Below, in pieces: positions 1-10,360 of a stretch of DNA of 64,000 nucleotides (its first letter is position 1; every line of letters begins with the position of its first letter). Made by a program: the position numbers and the translations under genes. The DNA is from Pleodorina starrii (Eukaryota > Chlorophyta > Chlorophyceae > Chlamydomonadales > Volvocaceae): contig BRXU01000046.1 in the NCBI GenBank assembly GCA_030267565.1, positions 124,001 to 188,000 of the forward strand, read 5' to 3'. The notes beneath the pieces are model-generated. The model searched no databases. It was not told the DNA's origin and saw nothing but the letters and a program-made list of their open reading frames with translations.

Positions 1-2426
1 GGCTGCGGCTGCGGCTACGGCGGCTGCGGCACTGGGTATGCAGCGTTACCTTGTAACTGGGGGCCCGGGGGTGCACGTCAGCCGTCGGCCATCAGCCGCA
101 GCAGCATGCCCGCCTTCCGCCTGTGTACGTGTTGTGTATTCTTGCCTTGCCTTCGCCAAGCAAAGCAAGCTGAAAGCAACCCGTCCTCCCCATCCTCCCA
201 ACCCCCCTTCCCCGGCCCGCCGCCGTGTCGTTCGAGGGACACCCGCTCGGCGTGAAAACCGCTGCCGGTGAGCGAGTGAAACCTGCCCTTCTCCGACCCA
301 CAGAATGAATGAATACCCCTTTTTTTGTATCCCTCGCATCTCAAACGCTACACCACCACCACCGCCCTCGTCGTAGGCGGAGGGGGGCATTTGAGCCAAG
401 TATCGACAACACCAAAACAAACAAGCATCCAAGGAGCCGGGCGCACACAGCTGGGCTGCCTCAACAGCCAGCCCTACAACACCACTTTCTTCACCGGACC
501 ACCACCGGACCACCGCCACCACCACCGCCGTCTCCGGCGGTGGTGCCGCCCACCTGTGCCCAGTCGCGCTCGTCGTACACATGGTCGGGGCTCCGCTCCC
601 AATTGTCCCCCACCACCGCCGCCACACTGCTGCTGATGACCACTCGGCGGCAGCTGCCCGCGGCGGCGGCACTGTCTGCGGATGGGGGGGAGAGAGGGAG
701 GGAGGGAGAGAGGGAGGGAGGGAGGGAGGGCGAGTGGGCAGGGGCGGGCGCAAGTGCGGGCGGCGGGGCGGCGACTTGGTTCCACACGTACTGCAAAGTA
801 CGACGAACGAGTGGCCCCCACTGCTCCAACCCACCAACCCACGACCCACCCACCCGGCACCCCACCCCCCAGCGGCTCCCTCCCCCCCACCCCCCTCCCC
901 CCCCAAGAAATTTTCTTTTCCCCCCCCCCGCCCCCCCGCCCAGTACCCACCCAGCACCCTGAGTGACCCGCGGGTCGCCGTGTCCACCATGCGCCCCCTC
1001 CTCTCCCCCGCCGGCAGCAGATCCACCACCGCAGCCAGGTGCAGCAGCGCCCCGCAGCCAGTCAGCGCCGGGGCGCACCCCGCAGGCCCCTCACCCAGCA
1101 CGTCACCGGGGAACAGCCGCAGCCGCGCAGACGCCCCGGGCAGATCCTGCATGCGCTCGGTTTTGGGGTTCGGTTATGGGATTCGGTTTTGGGGTTCGAT
1201 TTTAGGGTTCGGTTGCGGGGTTCGGGCAGTAATGGGTGAGGAAGGAGGACTGCAGTGAGCCTACAGTGGGTGCAGCGCCGAATGCGTTACAACGCACAGC
1301 AGGCACCAGGCAAACACACACATACACACATACACACAGCAAGCGTGCACCCGCCCACAAACACGCAGGCACCCACACGTATCTAAGCTCCCCCGCTCCT
1401 ACGCACCGCCAGGCACCCACGCTCCCCCGCACCGTGAGATGTCTCATCGCCCTGGGTCCCTCTTGCAGCTCCTCGGGCAGCACAACCGCATGCACCTGGT
1501 GGCCGCCAGCCAGCAGCCGCTCAACTGCCCGGGAGCCTGGCGGGGGGTTATCCACGTATAGGCCGGAGCCCGGGGAGGGCGGGTTGGGAGCGTGGGGTGC
1601 GGGTGGGAGCAAAATCAGGGATGCAAAAGACCGCCAGATCGCCGTCTGCGGAGGTGCGGGAGTAAGGGTACACGTTTGGGCACGCGGGCGCCTGCCTGCC
1701 GTGTGTGTGCCGTCAGTACAACGCCCAAGGCCCAACCCCGTTTCGGCGGGACAGGGCGGGAGGAGGGGGTGGGGGAGGGGATGGGGTTGGGGTTGGGGGT
1801 CTTGCAATGCTTAAGACGGCAGGGGGGCAGGAGCGGAGTGGTCTCACAACGCTGTGGCGGAAAGCGGCAAGGAAAGAGAGGGGGCAGGGGGCACGGGGCG
1901 GAGGAGAAGGAGGCGGGGGGAGGGGGCGGAAAGGGGTCTCACCGATGTATCCGGTGGCTCCGGTGACACACACCGTCGTGCGCGCGGCCGAGCGCTCCGC
2001 CGGCAGCAGCGGCCGGCGTTCGATGCTGCTGGGGACGGGCACGGAAGTGAAGGGGTCGGAGGCAGGGACGTCGTTTGGGGGGCTGCTGGAGTCCGCTGCT
2101 GCGCCGTCATCGTGTTGCGGTGGCTGTTGCGGGTTGCTGCTGCATCGCGGCGGCTGGGAGGTGGGCGTGATGGCGGTGGTTTGCAGGGTCAGTGACGCCA
2201 AGGGGGCGAGGTGGGCCCGGGAAGGGTGTGGGTATCTGCGCAGGAGCTGCGGGAGGGCTGGCGGCGAGAAGGCGCTGCCGACTTGGGTAAACAAACAGTG
2301 AGCTGGTGTGAGTGCGCTAGAGAATGAGCTTGCAGCCGTCGAGCGGAAAGCGGCCGGCATTTGCGGGCCGTTTAGTTTGAGGCTGGCCCCAGACGCCACG
2401 GAGTTACAAGAATCACAGTTCATCAT
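1..2426 (-). CDS. Extended SDR, dihydroflavonol/cinnamoyl-CoA reductase-like (5' part; 3' end beyond window)
   Basis: NAD(P)-dependent extended short-chain dehydrogenase/reductase. Exons read on the minus strand: 2426-1943, 1536-1433, 1146-951, 675-554. Phases chain without a break to codon 302. The Rossmann glycine motif VTGATGYIGS spans the exon 1/2 junction. Exon 2 gives AVERLLAGGHQVHAVV, exon 3 DLPGASARLRLFPGDVL and VDTATRGSLRVL, and exon 4 RVVISSSVAAVVGD with the DHVYDERDW block typical of the DFR/CCR branch. About 150 residues precede the fold, rich in Ser/Ala/Pro, and could be an organelle transit peptide. The start is the first of two adjacent ATGs. The YxxxK catalytic motif should lie in the next exon, which I cannot find before the left edge, so the gene is partial. 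Substrate cannot be inferred. It is divergent from the ataxin-10 gene. Confidence 0.86.
686..732. repeat. GGGA/GA-rich microsatellite
   Basis: Purine-rich simple repeat of GGGA and GAGA units in the SDR intron, immediately upstream (on the minus strand) of the exon that starts at 675. On the transcribed minus strand it is a long polypyrimidine tract in front of the 3' splice site. Confidence 0.8.
1543..1573 (-). repeat. Dispersed intronic motif, copy 1 (CGGCCTATACGTGGATAACC)
   Basis: On the minus (transcribed) strand it reads GGGCTCCGGCCTATACGTGG then ATAACCCC, ending five bases before the CCAG 3' splice site of SDR exon 2. Related copies occur at 47991-48019 and 51041-51072. Confidence 0.8.
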
Positions 2427-2743
2427 GGTCACAGGGGCATAATGTACCGAAATACTACTTTATTATGCAGTTAAGAGCCAGGCTGACCGCAGGCGTTACA
2501 TAGTTCGTACACCGGCTAAAATTAAGCTCTCATTTCCTCAATGGTATTCAGTTCTTTTAAAATGTACGTTGTTCACTTTCCTATCACATCTTACATAAAA
2601 TGCTGAGACGCCTACTCCTGCTGCGCACAGCACGCGGGTCATAGCATTGGTTTCGGATACACAAGTTCGGTCAGGGAAGCTCCCGCAACCTGCTTCAGTT
2701 TTAGAAATTCTGCTTGTAACGGTAGCCATAAACACATGCATTC
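2427..2743. promoter_or_regulatory. Bidirectional promoter region between SDR and ataxin-10 genes
   Basis: A 317-base gap between two divergent ATGs, clearly more AT-rich than the flanking exons. It must carry both 5' UTRs and core promoters. I see no convincing TATA box or named element. The role is inferred from position only. Confidence 0.45.
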
Positions 2744-5700
2744 ATGGGGTCCCAAGTCGAAGCTGTCCAGCGCTGGCTGATTGCCATAAAAACAGAAGCG
2801 GGCCAAAGAAACTTTCTGCAACATGATTTCAAACAGGCAATTAAAATGGCTGTGGGCATCCGGAGCGAGCAGTAAGTGACATTTTTGCCGTGCACCATTT
2901 GCATCGCCGCCGCAGCTTTACTTTATCGTCCAATACCCTACCGTTGATCCCATGCTGCTACAGGTTGACCGAGTCCGACGTGCAGCTTGTGCGCCTCCTC
3001 CGAAATTGCGTGCCCCTGGGCGGCGATGCCGTGGACGCCATCCTCTCGGGTGGCGTCCTCGCCGCGCTCGTCCAAACACTCCGCTGCTTGGAGGCCGCGG
3101 GCGGGCTTCAACCCAACAACCTCGCCTCCTCAACCCCGCCGACAGCAGCACCTGCTGGCGCCGGTCCCACGGTCGGCACCTCGTTCCGCGCCGCATGTGC
3201 GCAGCTGCTTGCCAACGTAGCCAGCGCGGGGCTCGCCGGCGCCGCGGAGGTCTGGGCGCGCTGCTTCCCGGCCACCTTCCTCCAGCTCCTCGCGCATCCG
3301 TCGGGTGAGTAAGCAGCGACAAGCCAGTGCCTATGTGTGTGTGTGTGACTGGGAATAGGGCACCGGGAAAAGAGGCGAGCAGCGACTCGCGGTGCTGTCG
3401 GTGCATCTGCTGGAGCCACCAGGCGGCAAAGCCTCAAAGCCCAAAGGCCCCAGAGTCCAAAGGCCCAGAGTCCAAAGGCCCCAGAGTCCAAAGGCCCAGA
3501 GTCCAAAGGCCCCAGAGTCCAAAGGCCCAGAGTCCAAAGGCCCAGAGTCCAAAGGCCCAGAGTCCAAAGGCCCCAGAGTCCAAAGGCCCCAGAGTCCAAA
3601 GGCCCAGAGTCCAAAGGCCCCAAAGTCCAAAACTCGCAGCACCGTGCACGCTGGAAGGTCCTATCCCGCGCGCCCCTTGACCTTCAAACCCCCGCCCCGA
3701 ACACCCTTACCGCTGCTCCACTGCCGCCCTCCCGTCCTCCTTGTCATCCCATCCCATCCCACCTACTCCCGCCTCGGAACCGTGGGCCCTCCCCTCTCCC
3801 CGTTCCTCCAGCTTCCGGAACCCAGCCCGGCGCAAAAACACACCCCTCCCTACCTCCCCTCCTGCTCGCAGGCCAAGTCCACAAGCCCGCTACCCTGGCG
3901 CTGTACGCCTGCTGCCGCCAGTCGCTGCACTGCAGCCGGGCACTCTGCGCCGTGGAAACGTACCGGACCCCGAAGGCACACCCGGACGACGGCGCCGCCG
4001 TAGCCGCTGGGGAACAGTGCACTGCGGAAGCAGCAGCAGCCGCAGGCACGGAATCGGAGTCGGCAGGAAGGGCCGCGGATGGAGCGAGCGGCAGCCGCGC
4101 CTCCGCCCCCTCCGCCTCTGGGCAGCCAGGGACTCTTGGCGCGGTCAGTCGGGAGAGCGGGTGCGGCAGCGGCAGCGGCTCCGCCGCCGCCGCCGCCGCC
4201 GCCGGTGGCGACTCCACAGCAGCAGTACGGGCGATATGGGAGGCCCTGCTGAGACGCCTCAGGCCGGCTCCGGAGCCACAGCCCTACAGGGAGACGCAAG
4301 AAGGCGGCGGCGGCGGCGGTGGCGGGCCGGACTGGACGGCGCTCCTGTGCGGCTGCGTGGCCCTCAGGCAGGGCCTCCTGAGCCCCTTGATGGCGCTGCT
4401 GGCGCCGCCGCCGTCGGTGCCGAGCAGCGAGAGGCGGGACGGCAGTGACGTCACCGCCTGCACGGCCGCTGATGGGACCTCGGCAGTGGCCGAAGTCGGG
4501 GGTAAGGCGGCTGAGGAGGCCAGCACGCGCGACGCCGCTGCACCGGCCGCGACCGCAGCGCCTGCGGCGTCGGCGGCGGTGGTGGCGGCCGTGGCCGGCG
4601 CGTCGGTGTTGAGGGGTCGCGCCCCTGGGTGCTTGGGGCCGCTGGTGCCTGTGTTGCTGCACGTGTCGGCGCACGAGGTGCGCGAGCTCCAGGGGGGCGG
4701 CTCAGTGGACCTTTCCGGCTGGGACCAAGCCACCGCGGCGGCAGCGGCGCCGGCGGCGGAGTCGGTGGAGGACGGCTGTGGTGCAGGCCGTGGGTCTGCG
4801 GCCGCGGAAGCGACAGTGGCGGCGGCGGCGGAAGCAGACGAGGCGGCGGCGGGAACCAGCGGCCGGGGGGCGGCGGCGCCGCCGCCGCCGCTTTCCGCGC
4901 TGCCGCCGGCGGCGCGGCCGGTGGCGGCGGCGTTGCTGCATGTTGCGGAGTTGGTGGAGGCGGTGGCGAGGTGGCTGGCGGCCGAGGGCGGTGACGCTGG
5001 GGAGGCAATTGAGAGCGGCGGCAGAGTCGGCGGTGGCGGTGGAGGCACGGGGCGCAGCACCGGGGCTACGGCGGCGGCAGCCGCGGGCGTGCGGGCACCG
5101 AGCGATGCAGCGGACGTGGCCCTAGCGGCGGCGGTGCTGGAGGCAGGCCTGGAGGTGCGGTTGCCCGGAGGTGGCCTGGGTGGGAGGGAGGGCGGAGGGG
5201 ATGGCGGTGGGGGGGCCGGAGGCTCTTATGGGGTCGAGGCGTGTGGATCCCCCGGGTTTTGTCGGGGTCGGGTTGGCGTGCGCGGGAGGGTTGTACCGTG
5301 TTGCGGGAGGTAGTGCAACAAGGAGGTGCGCGCTGCGACAGCAGAAAGCAGAGCGCGCCATTGTCACCACCACAACCACCGCCGCCCGCGCAGCCCTGCG
5401 CCCACCCGCTGTGTGCGACCCACGGCTTCCCGTCTCTGCCACCCTTCGGTCCGGATTCGGCCCAGCCTCCTCCTCCTCCTCTCTGATCCCATCCCCGATC
5501 CAACCCGAATCTATTTCTTCTCCATCCCTGCCTCTTTCCCCCCCCTTAGGTGCTCAAGTCCGTGACGCAGCGGGAGGACGGCTGCCGCGCCTTCACCGGC
5601 GGCACCGACATGGCCGAGTGGCTGCTGTGCGACAGCGGCGTCGTGCTGCCCCGCATCCTGGGCATGCTGGCAGCGCTGCAACCCGCACCGGCGCTGCGGG

Positions 5701-6662
5701 AAGCCCGGCGCCGCCGCGCCGGTGGCGCCGGCGGCGCCGGCTCCACCGCCGCTGCCGCGGCGGCTCTGCCGCCGCCAGCGGCGGCGGCGGCTTCGCCGCC
5801 GCCACCCGACCGACCCGTCGTGGAGCTGCCGTACGCGCTTCAGGCGCTGGCGGCGGGTCTGCCCTCCGGCGCGCCGTATGTGGGCTACCGAGGCGACCTG
5901 GTTTCGGTGCTGTCGAACGGCGCCTTTCGGCGGCGGCGCGTGGTTTCGGAGCTGCTGGCGGGCGGCGGGCTGGAGCTGCTGCTGGCGCAGACGCACCTGG
6001 ACGAGCACAGCCCGCTGGCGAGGGAGTGGGCGCTGTGGGGCGTGCGCAACATGTGCGAGGGCAGTGAGGAGGTGAGTTGATGTTGATGCGATGCTCTTGG
6101 CCGTGGAGGTGGAGGTGGTGAGTGGTGGTGGTGGAGGTGGTGGTAAAAATGGTGAAAAGGTGGAGGAGCTGGTGGCTCATGGAGGTTGGAGATGCGGGGC
6201 GGCAGGAGGGAGGGCTGGCTATTGACCGCTTGGGTTCGGGGTTGGGGCTTTGGGCTTGGGGCTTGGGGTCTGGGGCTGGGGGCCTGGAACCTTGCCCTCG
6301 CCCATCTCCCTTCGCTCTTCTTTCATAGCCCACGTTTCATGGCCCGCCTGTCTGTCTCTGCCCGCCCCTCCCCCTCCCCTCCCGCTGCCCCTGCTGCACA
6401 GGTTCAGGGCCGCATCTCGGGTCTGCAGCTGCAGACGGCGGTGGAGACTCCCGAGCTGCAGCAGTTGGGGCTGAAGCTGGAGCTGGATAAGGGCACCGGC
6501 AAGCTCAAGGTGAAGGGGGGGTGCGTGTATGCGTGCGTGCGTGCATGCATGCATGTGCGAGGGGACAGTTACCCAACTTTCCCCTCGTGTATGTACCCCT
6601 GTGTGTATGTACCTCTGTATGTACCGTTTGGCGCGAACAACTGCGGCATCGCCGTGCTTTGA
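2744..6662 (+). CDS. ATXN10: Ataxin-10 homolog (armadillo-like, ataxin-10 C-terminal domain)
   Basis: Exons: 2744-2871, 2964-3304, 3872-5154, 5550-6071, 6402-6662. They sum to 845 codons (844 aa). The ATG at 2744 is the first in-frame start after a stop at 2729. Exon 2 carries armadillo-like helices (QLVRLLRNCVPLGG, ACAQLLANVASAG). Exons 4-5 carry the diagnostic ataxin-10 C-terminal block: PYVGYRGDLVSVLSNGAF, LAREWALWGVRNMCEGSEE, then LQTAVETPELQQLGL with acidic LDKGTGKLKV. Known family proteins are about 475 aa; the excess is a ~430-residue Ala/Gly-rich insert encoded mostly by exon 3. Ataxin-10 is a cytoplasmic scaffold linked to survival and cytokinesis in animals; its algal role is unknown. 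The last ~35 codons after KLKV look like read-through, so a further short terminal exon is possible. Confidence 0.85.
3431..3632. repeat. Minisatellite, 15-16 bp unit CCCAGAGTCCAAAGG
   Basis: About 13 nearly identical tandem copies of (C)CCCAGAGTCCAAAGG in the second intron of the ataxin-10 gene. Units of 15 and 16 bases alternate through gain or loss of one C. High copy identity suggests recent expansion. Confidence 0.95.
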
Positions 6663-8040
6663 TACCCGTGTTCTGTGTGTTGGAGGCTGGCTTGTAGCGC
6701 ACGTAGGGAACGGCTTCCAAACGGTGTCGGTGTGGTGTTGTGTACTATAGGAATGCATCAAGGGGAGGAGGTTCAGGGGAGGGAAGCTGAAGGTGATAGG
6801 GGGCCATGACAGCTGGAGTTGGAGGCGGCGGAGGATACGGCCTCGCAATGGCGGTGTGCGGTGCGCTCCGGTGGCTCTTGCTTGTGGGTCCAAGGTACCG
6901 TGCACCCGTTCATTACGGTACCTGGAGGGCTCAACGAATGGGCCAGCGGTGCAGCCTGGGCTCGGCTCGCCGTGCCCGCTAGCGCGCTGGCCCCAACGGA
7001 ACTAACAGCGGTACATTTGCTGCACGGTGACACTGCCCCGAGTGGCACTGCCTGAGAGGGGCTGGCGGGACTGGCGTTTGGGAGAGAAACTGCGGCGTGT
7101 GTATGAATATGAATTCCTCGCTACCATGAAGACGGCCTGGAATCGGTAGGGGGTTGGATGTGATTGGACGGGGGTGCATGATACCGGTAGCACATGCATG
7201 GCCGGAGCTGCAGCCGGTCTTCACACGCGGGTTTCACACGCGTGCTTTACAGATCTTCACGACTCAGCGACCCCGCCCGAAAATGTACATCATCCCGCAG
7301 CGAATACCGAAACGTGTCCGGATGACCCGGAATTGCCGATCGACCCGGTTTTGCGTTTCCTACTACCGTACTGTCTCGCCTCCAGAATAAGTTTCACCCA
7401 CCCCCCTTTCACCCCCCATTTCGACTTGGGGGAGCTGTCCCCCGCAGCCTTTGTGACTGGACGCCTTCGTTGCCGCTTTTGCCTCCCCCGCCCTCCCTGC
7501 GCCTCCCGCCCGCGCGGACACCGCAGGTGTCAAAGACCGGGGCCGCGACGGAGCTTCTGGAAAGACATGGCCGGACCGCGTGAAGCAGACTCGCAACGAG
7601 TGTGCACAACGTACAGTTGCATGCAAGGATGGGGCTCGCGAGGAAGGTTGGTTCGTTGGTTGGTTCGTTGGTTTGGTAGTGGGTCTCTGATTGCTCGTGG
7701 GTTGCTTCCCTGTTGAATCTGCCCTGGTGATCGGCCCCGGGAGAAATCGGGGAATGTGTCGGTCCCAAGGAACGGTCATATCAGCCAAACTCGAACGTTG
7801 AGCGGCTGGAAGGACGCGGTTAGCATACGTGCCGCTCTTCCAGTCGCTGAATTATTGGGTTTACCACATTTACCAGTGAAACCATCCGAAGCCGAATGGG
7901 ATACGGATCAAGCACGCATCGAGGAATCGTGTGATGGCGGTGTCATGCGAGGTTGGTGGTGGTCCAGCAGCGCCGGCAGGCCTGTGATATACTGATATTG
8001 GTATGCGCTTCGTTGGTTGATGTGAGGCCACACGATTTCG
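6663..8040. other. Intergenic region 3' of ataxin-10; no gene recognised
   Basis: Only short, low-quality ORFs on both strands and no splice-linked coding signal. It contains one TACCGGTA palindrome (7182-7189) and a short GTTGGTTC repeat around 7650-7680. It presumably starts with the ataxin-10 3' UTR, but I see no TGTAA polyadenylation signal close to the stop. Confidence 0.5.
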
Positions 8041-10360
8041 ATGTCGACTTGTGACACTCACGCCAGGGGTCCCTCTTCAGGATCATCGGTTGTACAAAAT
8101 TCGTACAACCCAACAGAAAGCTGCCTGACTGATCTCCTAATGTGCGAAACCTAATGGTTGGGTTCCGTTGCCGGATGGGAGATACATAAGAAACGAAGAT
8201 CAATCATTCCAAGTTCCGAGAGGGCCGCCAATAAAGGGGTCTGAATGAACTCCGCGGAATGCAGAGCAATCCGAAACCGGAAGCAGTTGTATGCATGCGT
8301 AACGCCGTGTTCGTTCACGCTTGCAATTGTCTGACAAAGTCGGCGGCTCTCCTCGGGGAACGCGATGCCAAAAACATTTGTCGATGCTCCTTTCACGCTA
8401 AATGTGTGTTTTTTAATTGCTTACACCTATGAACCAAACTCTACCGCTGCACTTTCCGAAACCCTGGCACAGCAAGGGCAGTTGCGGCAGTTGACCGCCT
8501 AAACGCAGATCGAATCCTACAGCGCATGGCTCATTTCGAGAAGCAATTTAGCTTAGCAGTATTCATGTTATAATATCGTTGCTTGAGAAAATGTTTGCAG
8601 CGCAACGAGGGGCGAGGGACTTGAACGGACGCAAGATGGCACAAGATGCTGCGGCTTTCTCCCCACGCACTTTATTTTGGTCAAGTTGAGCTGAACTCCC
8701 TGGAGACTTCCAAGCCAGTATAAACAACATATCAAGATCGGCACTAGCTGGCATTGGACCTCGGTCGCTATCTTCGTTCAGGCACTCGACCTACCCTCGC
8801 TCGCGGCGAAGATAACGACCTTGGCTCCAACGCCACCGCCGAACAGTGCATGTGTTCGCTTAGGCGCTCGACCTTCGCAGCGAGCACCTCCCGTCTATCT
8901 CTCTTGCGATGAATCGCTGCGATGAAACGGAACTAACGCAGAAAGGAAGGCCATGTATAATAACTAAAATAAGCACATGAGAGCGCACTTCTCCCGCAGT
9001 TGGCCGCAGCTGGGTTCTATCGCTCCCCGGCGGGTGCGAGCCCTGAATGCGTGGCTGGTGGCCTGGTGCGCGCCCGTTGCCTTCCTGATGCTAGATGTTT
9101 CATTGAACACTAGACCCACAGAGTCGTGTCATCGCACCATGTAGGTGTTATCCAGCTCCTCTGTAATTGATTGAACTGATCCGTCAATAATTCAAGCGCG
9201 CACGCGAGATCCTCCCTTCCAATCCTCCTTCGATTATGTTCGCGTCAAGCACATCACTAGTGTGTCTCACTCCTGTGTCGCCTGCGCGATGAGACCCACG
9301 CGAGCTGGCTGAGATCGGCTCTGATCGGCTGGGACAGGCTGGGACAGGCGGACAGGCTGGGATGAACAATTGTGCGCGCGCGCGATTTGCCAGGATTTTG
9401 AACAACCTAAAGAGAAGCTGCCTAGTTGATTCTCTTTCAGTGAAGACGATTTGGTCCATCCCGTTGCCGGATGGGAGGAAGGAAAGATGCACCAGTCCGA
9501 GTTCCGAGAGGGCCGCACAATCCGCGAATTGTTCCGATTTAAATGCAAAACAGTCCGAACACCGAAGTCGGAGGCAGTTGTATGCTTACGTCATGTCCGT
9601 GCGTGCACTTACCGGTATTCCTTCCTGATGGCCCATCTTGTTGCATATGAAGCGGTATGGGGTTGGCAGATCCTGCAGTGTGAACTTACGGTACAGCGGT
9701 TACGTCCATCCATCTGGCGCCCTTTCGTCTCTCTCCTGCTCCCCCGCCGGCCTTGGGAAGGCGAATGCGAACCGCATTACGCAAATGTTTTAAGGACTCC
9801 CAAATCTCTGAGCCAAATCGCTGCATTCCCCAGAAACCCTGACACGACGACAGCAGTTGCGGCAGCAGTTGATCGCCCCAGTCGTAGGAAATTCTGCACA
9901 GGACGGCTACTTCGGGAAGCAATCAATTAAGCAAAAATGCAGAGCATCCTGTTTGGTGTCTGAGAAGCGAATCTGCAGTGCAATGCGATGAGAGAGACTC
10001 GAACGGACGCGTTACGGCACGACGACGCAGCGGCTTTCTATCCACGCGCAATGGGCCAAACGCAGCTCAACTCCCAGGCTCAGCTTCCAATCTGATATTA
10101 ACAATATAAAAAAATACCAGCAAGCTCGATGCTGGAAATGGACCCCGGTCTCTAACTTCGCCGCGAAGGGCGAGCGCTCGTGACTCTCGCAATCTTCTAC
10201 ACGTTGCCCCAAATCTCCCACATCACGCATCCGCTCCGATGTAAAGGAGTAGACGCAGGAAGGTTACATCAATACCACGCACAGAGAGCGCAAAGCTCCC
10301 ACAATTGGCTGCAGCTGGGTTCGCTCCCGGGCGGGTGCTACAGCTCCTGATGGTCTGCTC
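8041..10360. repeat. Diverged tandem duplication, ~1.3 kb unit, two copies
   Basis: Copy A (about 8041-9080) and copy B (about 9265-10360) share ordered blocks. These include TTGCCGGATGGGAG (near 8170 / 9465), AGTTCCGAGAGGGCCGC (near 8213 / 9506), GCAGTTGTATGC (near 8284 / 9573), CGAACGGACGC or TTGAACGGACGC (near 8622 / 9999) and GCAGCTGGGTTC (near 9007 / 10312). Offsets are about 1,290-1,380 bases throughout, so the unit was duplicated in tandem and then diverged by substitutions and small indels. No coding capacity is conserved between copies. Each copy has, on the minus strand, a CGTTCRAGTCYC motif reminiscent of a pol III B box, but no clear A box. Confidence 0.75.
8763..8820. repeat. Imperfect inverted repeat (14-bp arms, 30-nt loop)
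   Basis: GGTCGCTATCTTCG at 8763-8776 pairs with CGAAGATAACGACC at 8807-8820 (13 of 14 positions) inside copy A of the duplicated unit. Copy B keeps only a degenerate version near 10145-10190. Confidence 0.7.

Noticed and set aside
1..45. Next exon of the SDR gene at the left edge
   Set aside because: A CAG acceptor is possible, but the translation is only an Arg-Ser repeat from a GCAGCC-type microsatellite and matches nothing in the SDR family.
4284..5060. Long Pro/Ala-rich ORFs antisense to ataxin-10 exon 3
   Set aside because: Shadows of a very GC-rich low-complexity exon. The sense frame connects to conserved exons on both sides.
8590..8640. tRNA or tRNA-derived SINE (B-box-like CGTTCAAGTCCC on the minus strand, also near 10000)
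   Set aside because: No A box at the right spacing, no cloverleaf and no acceptor stem. Kept only as a comment on the duplicated unit.
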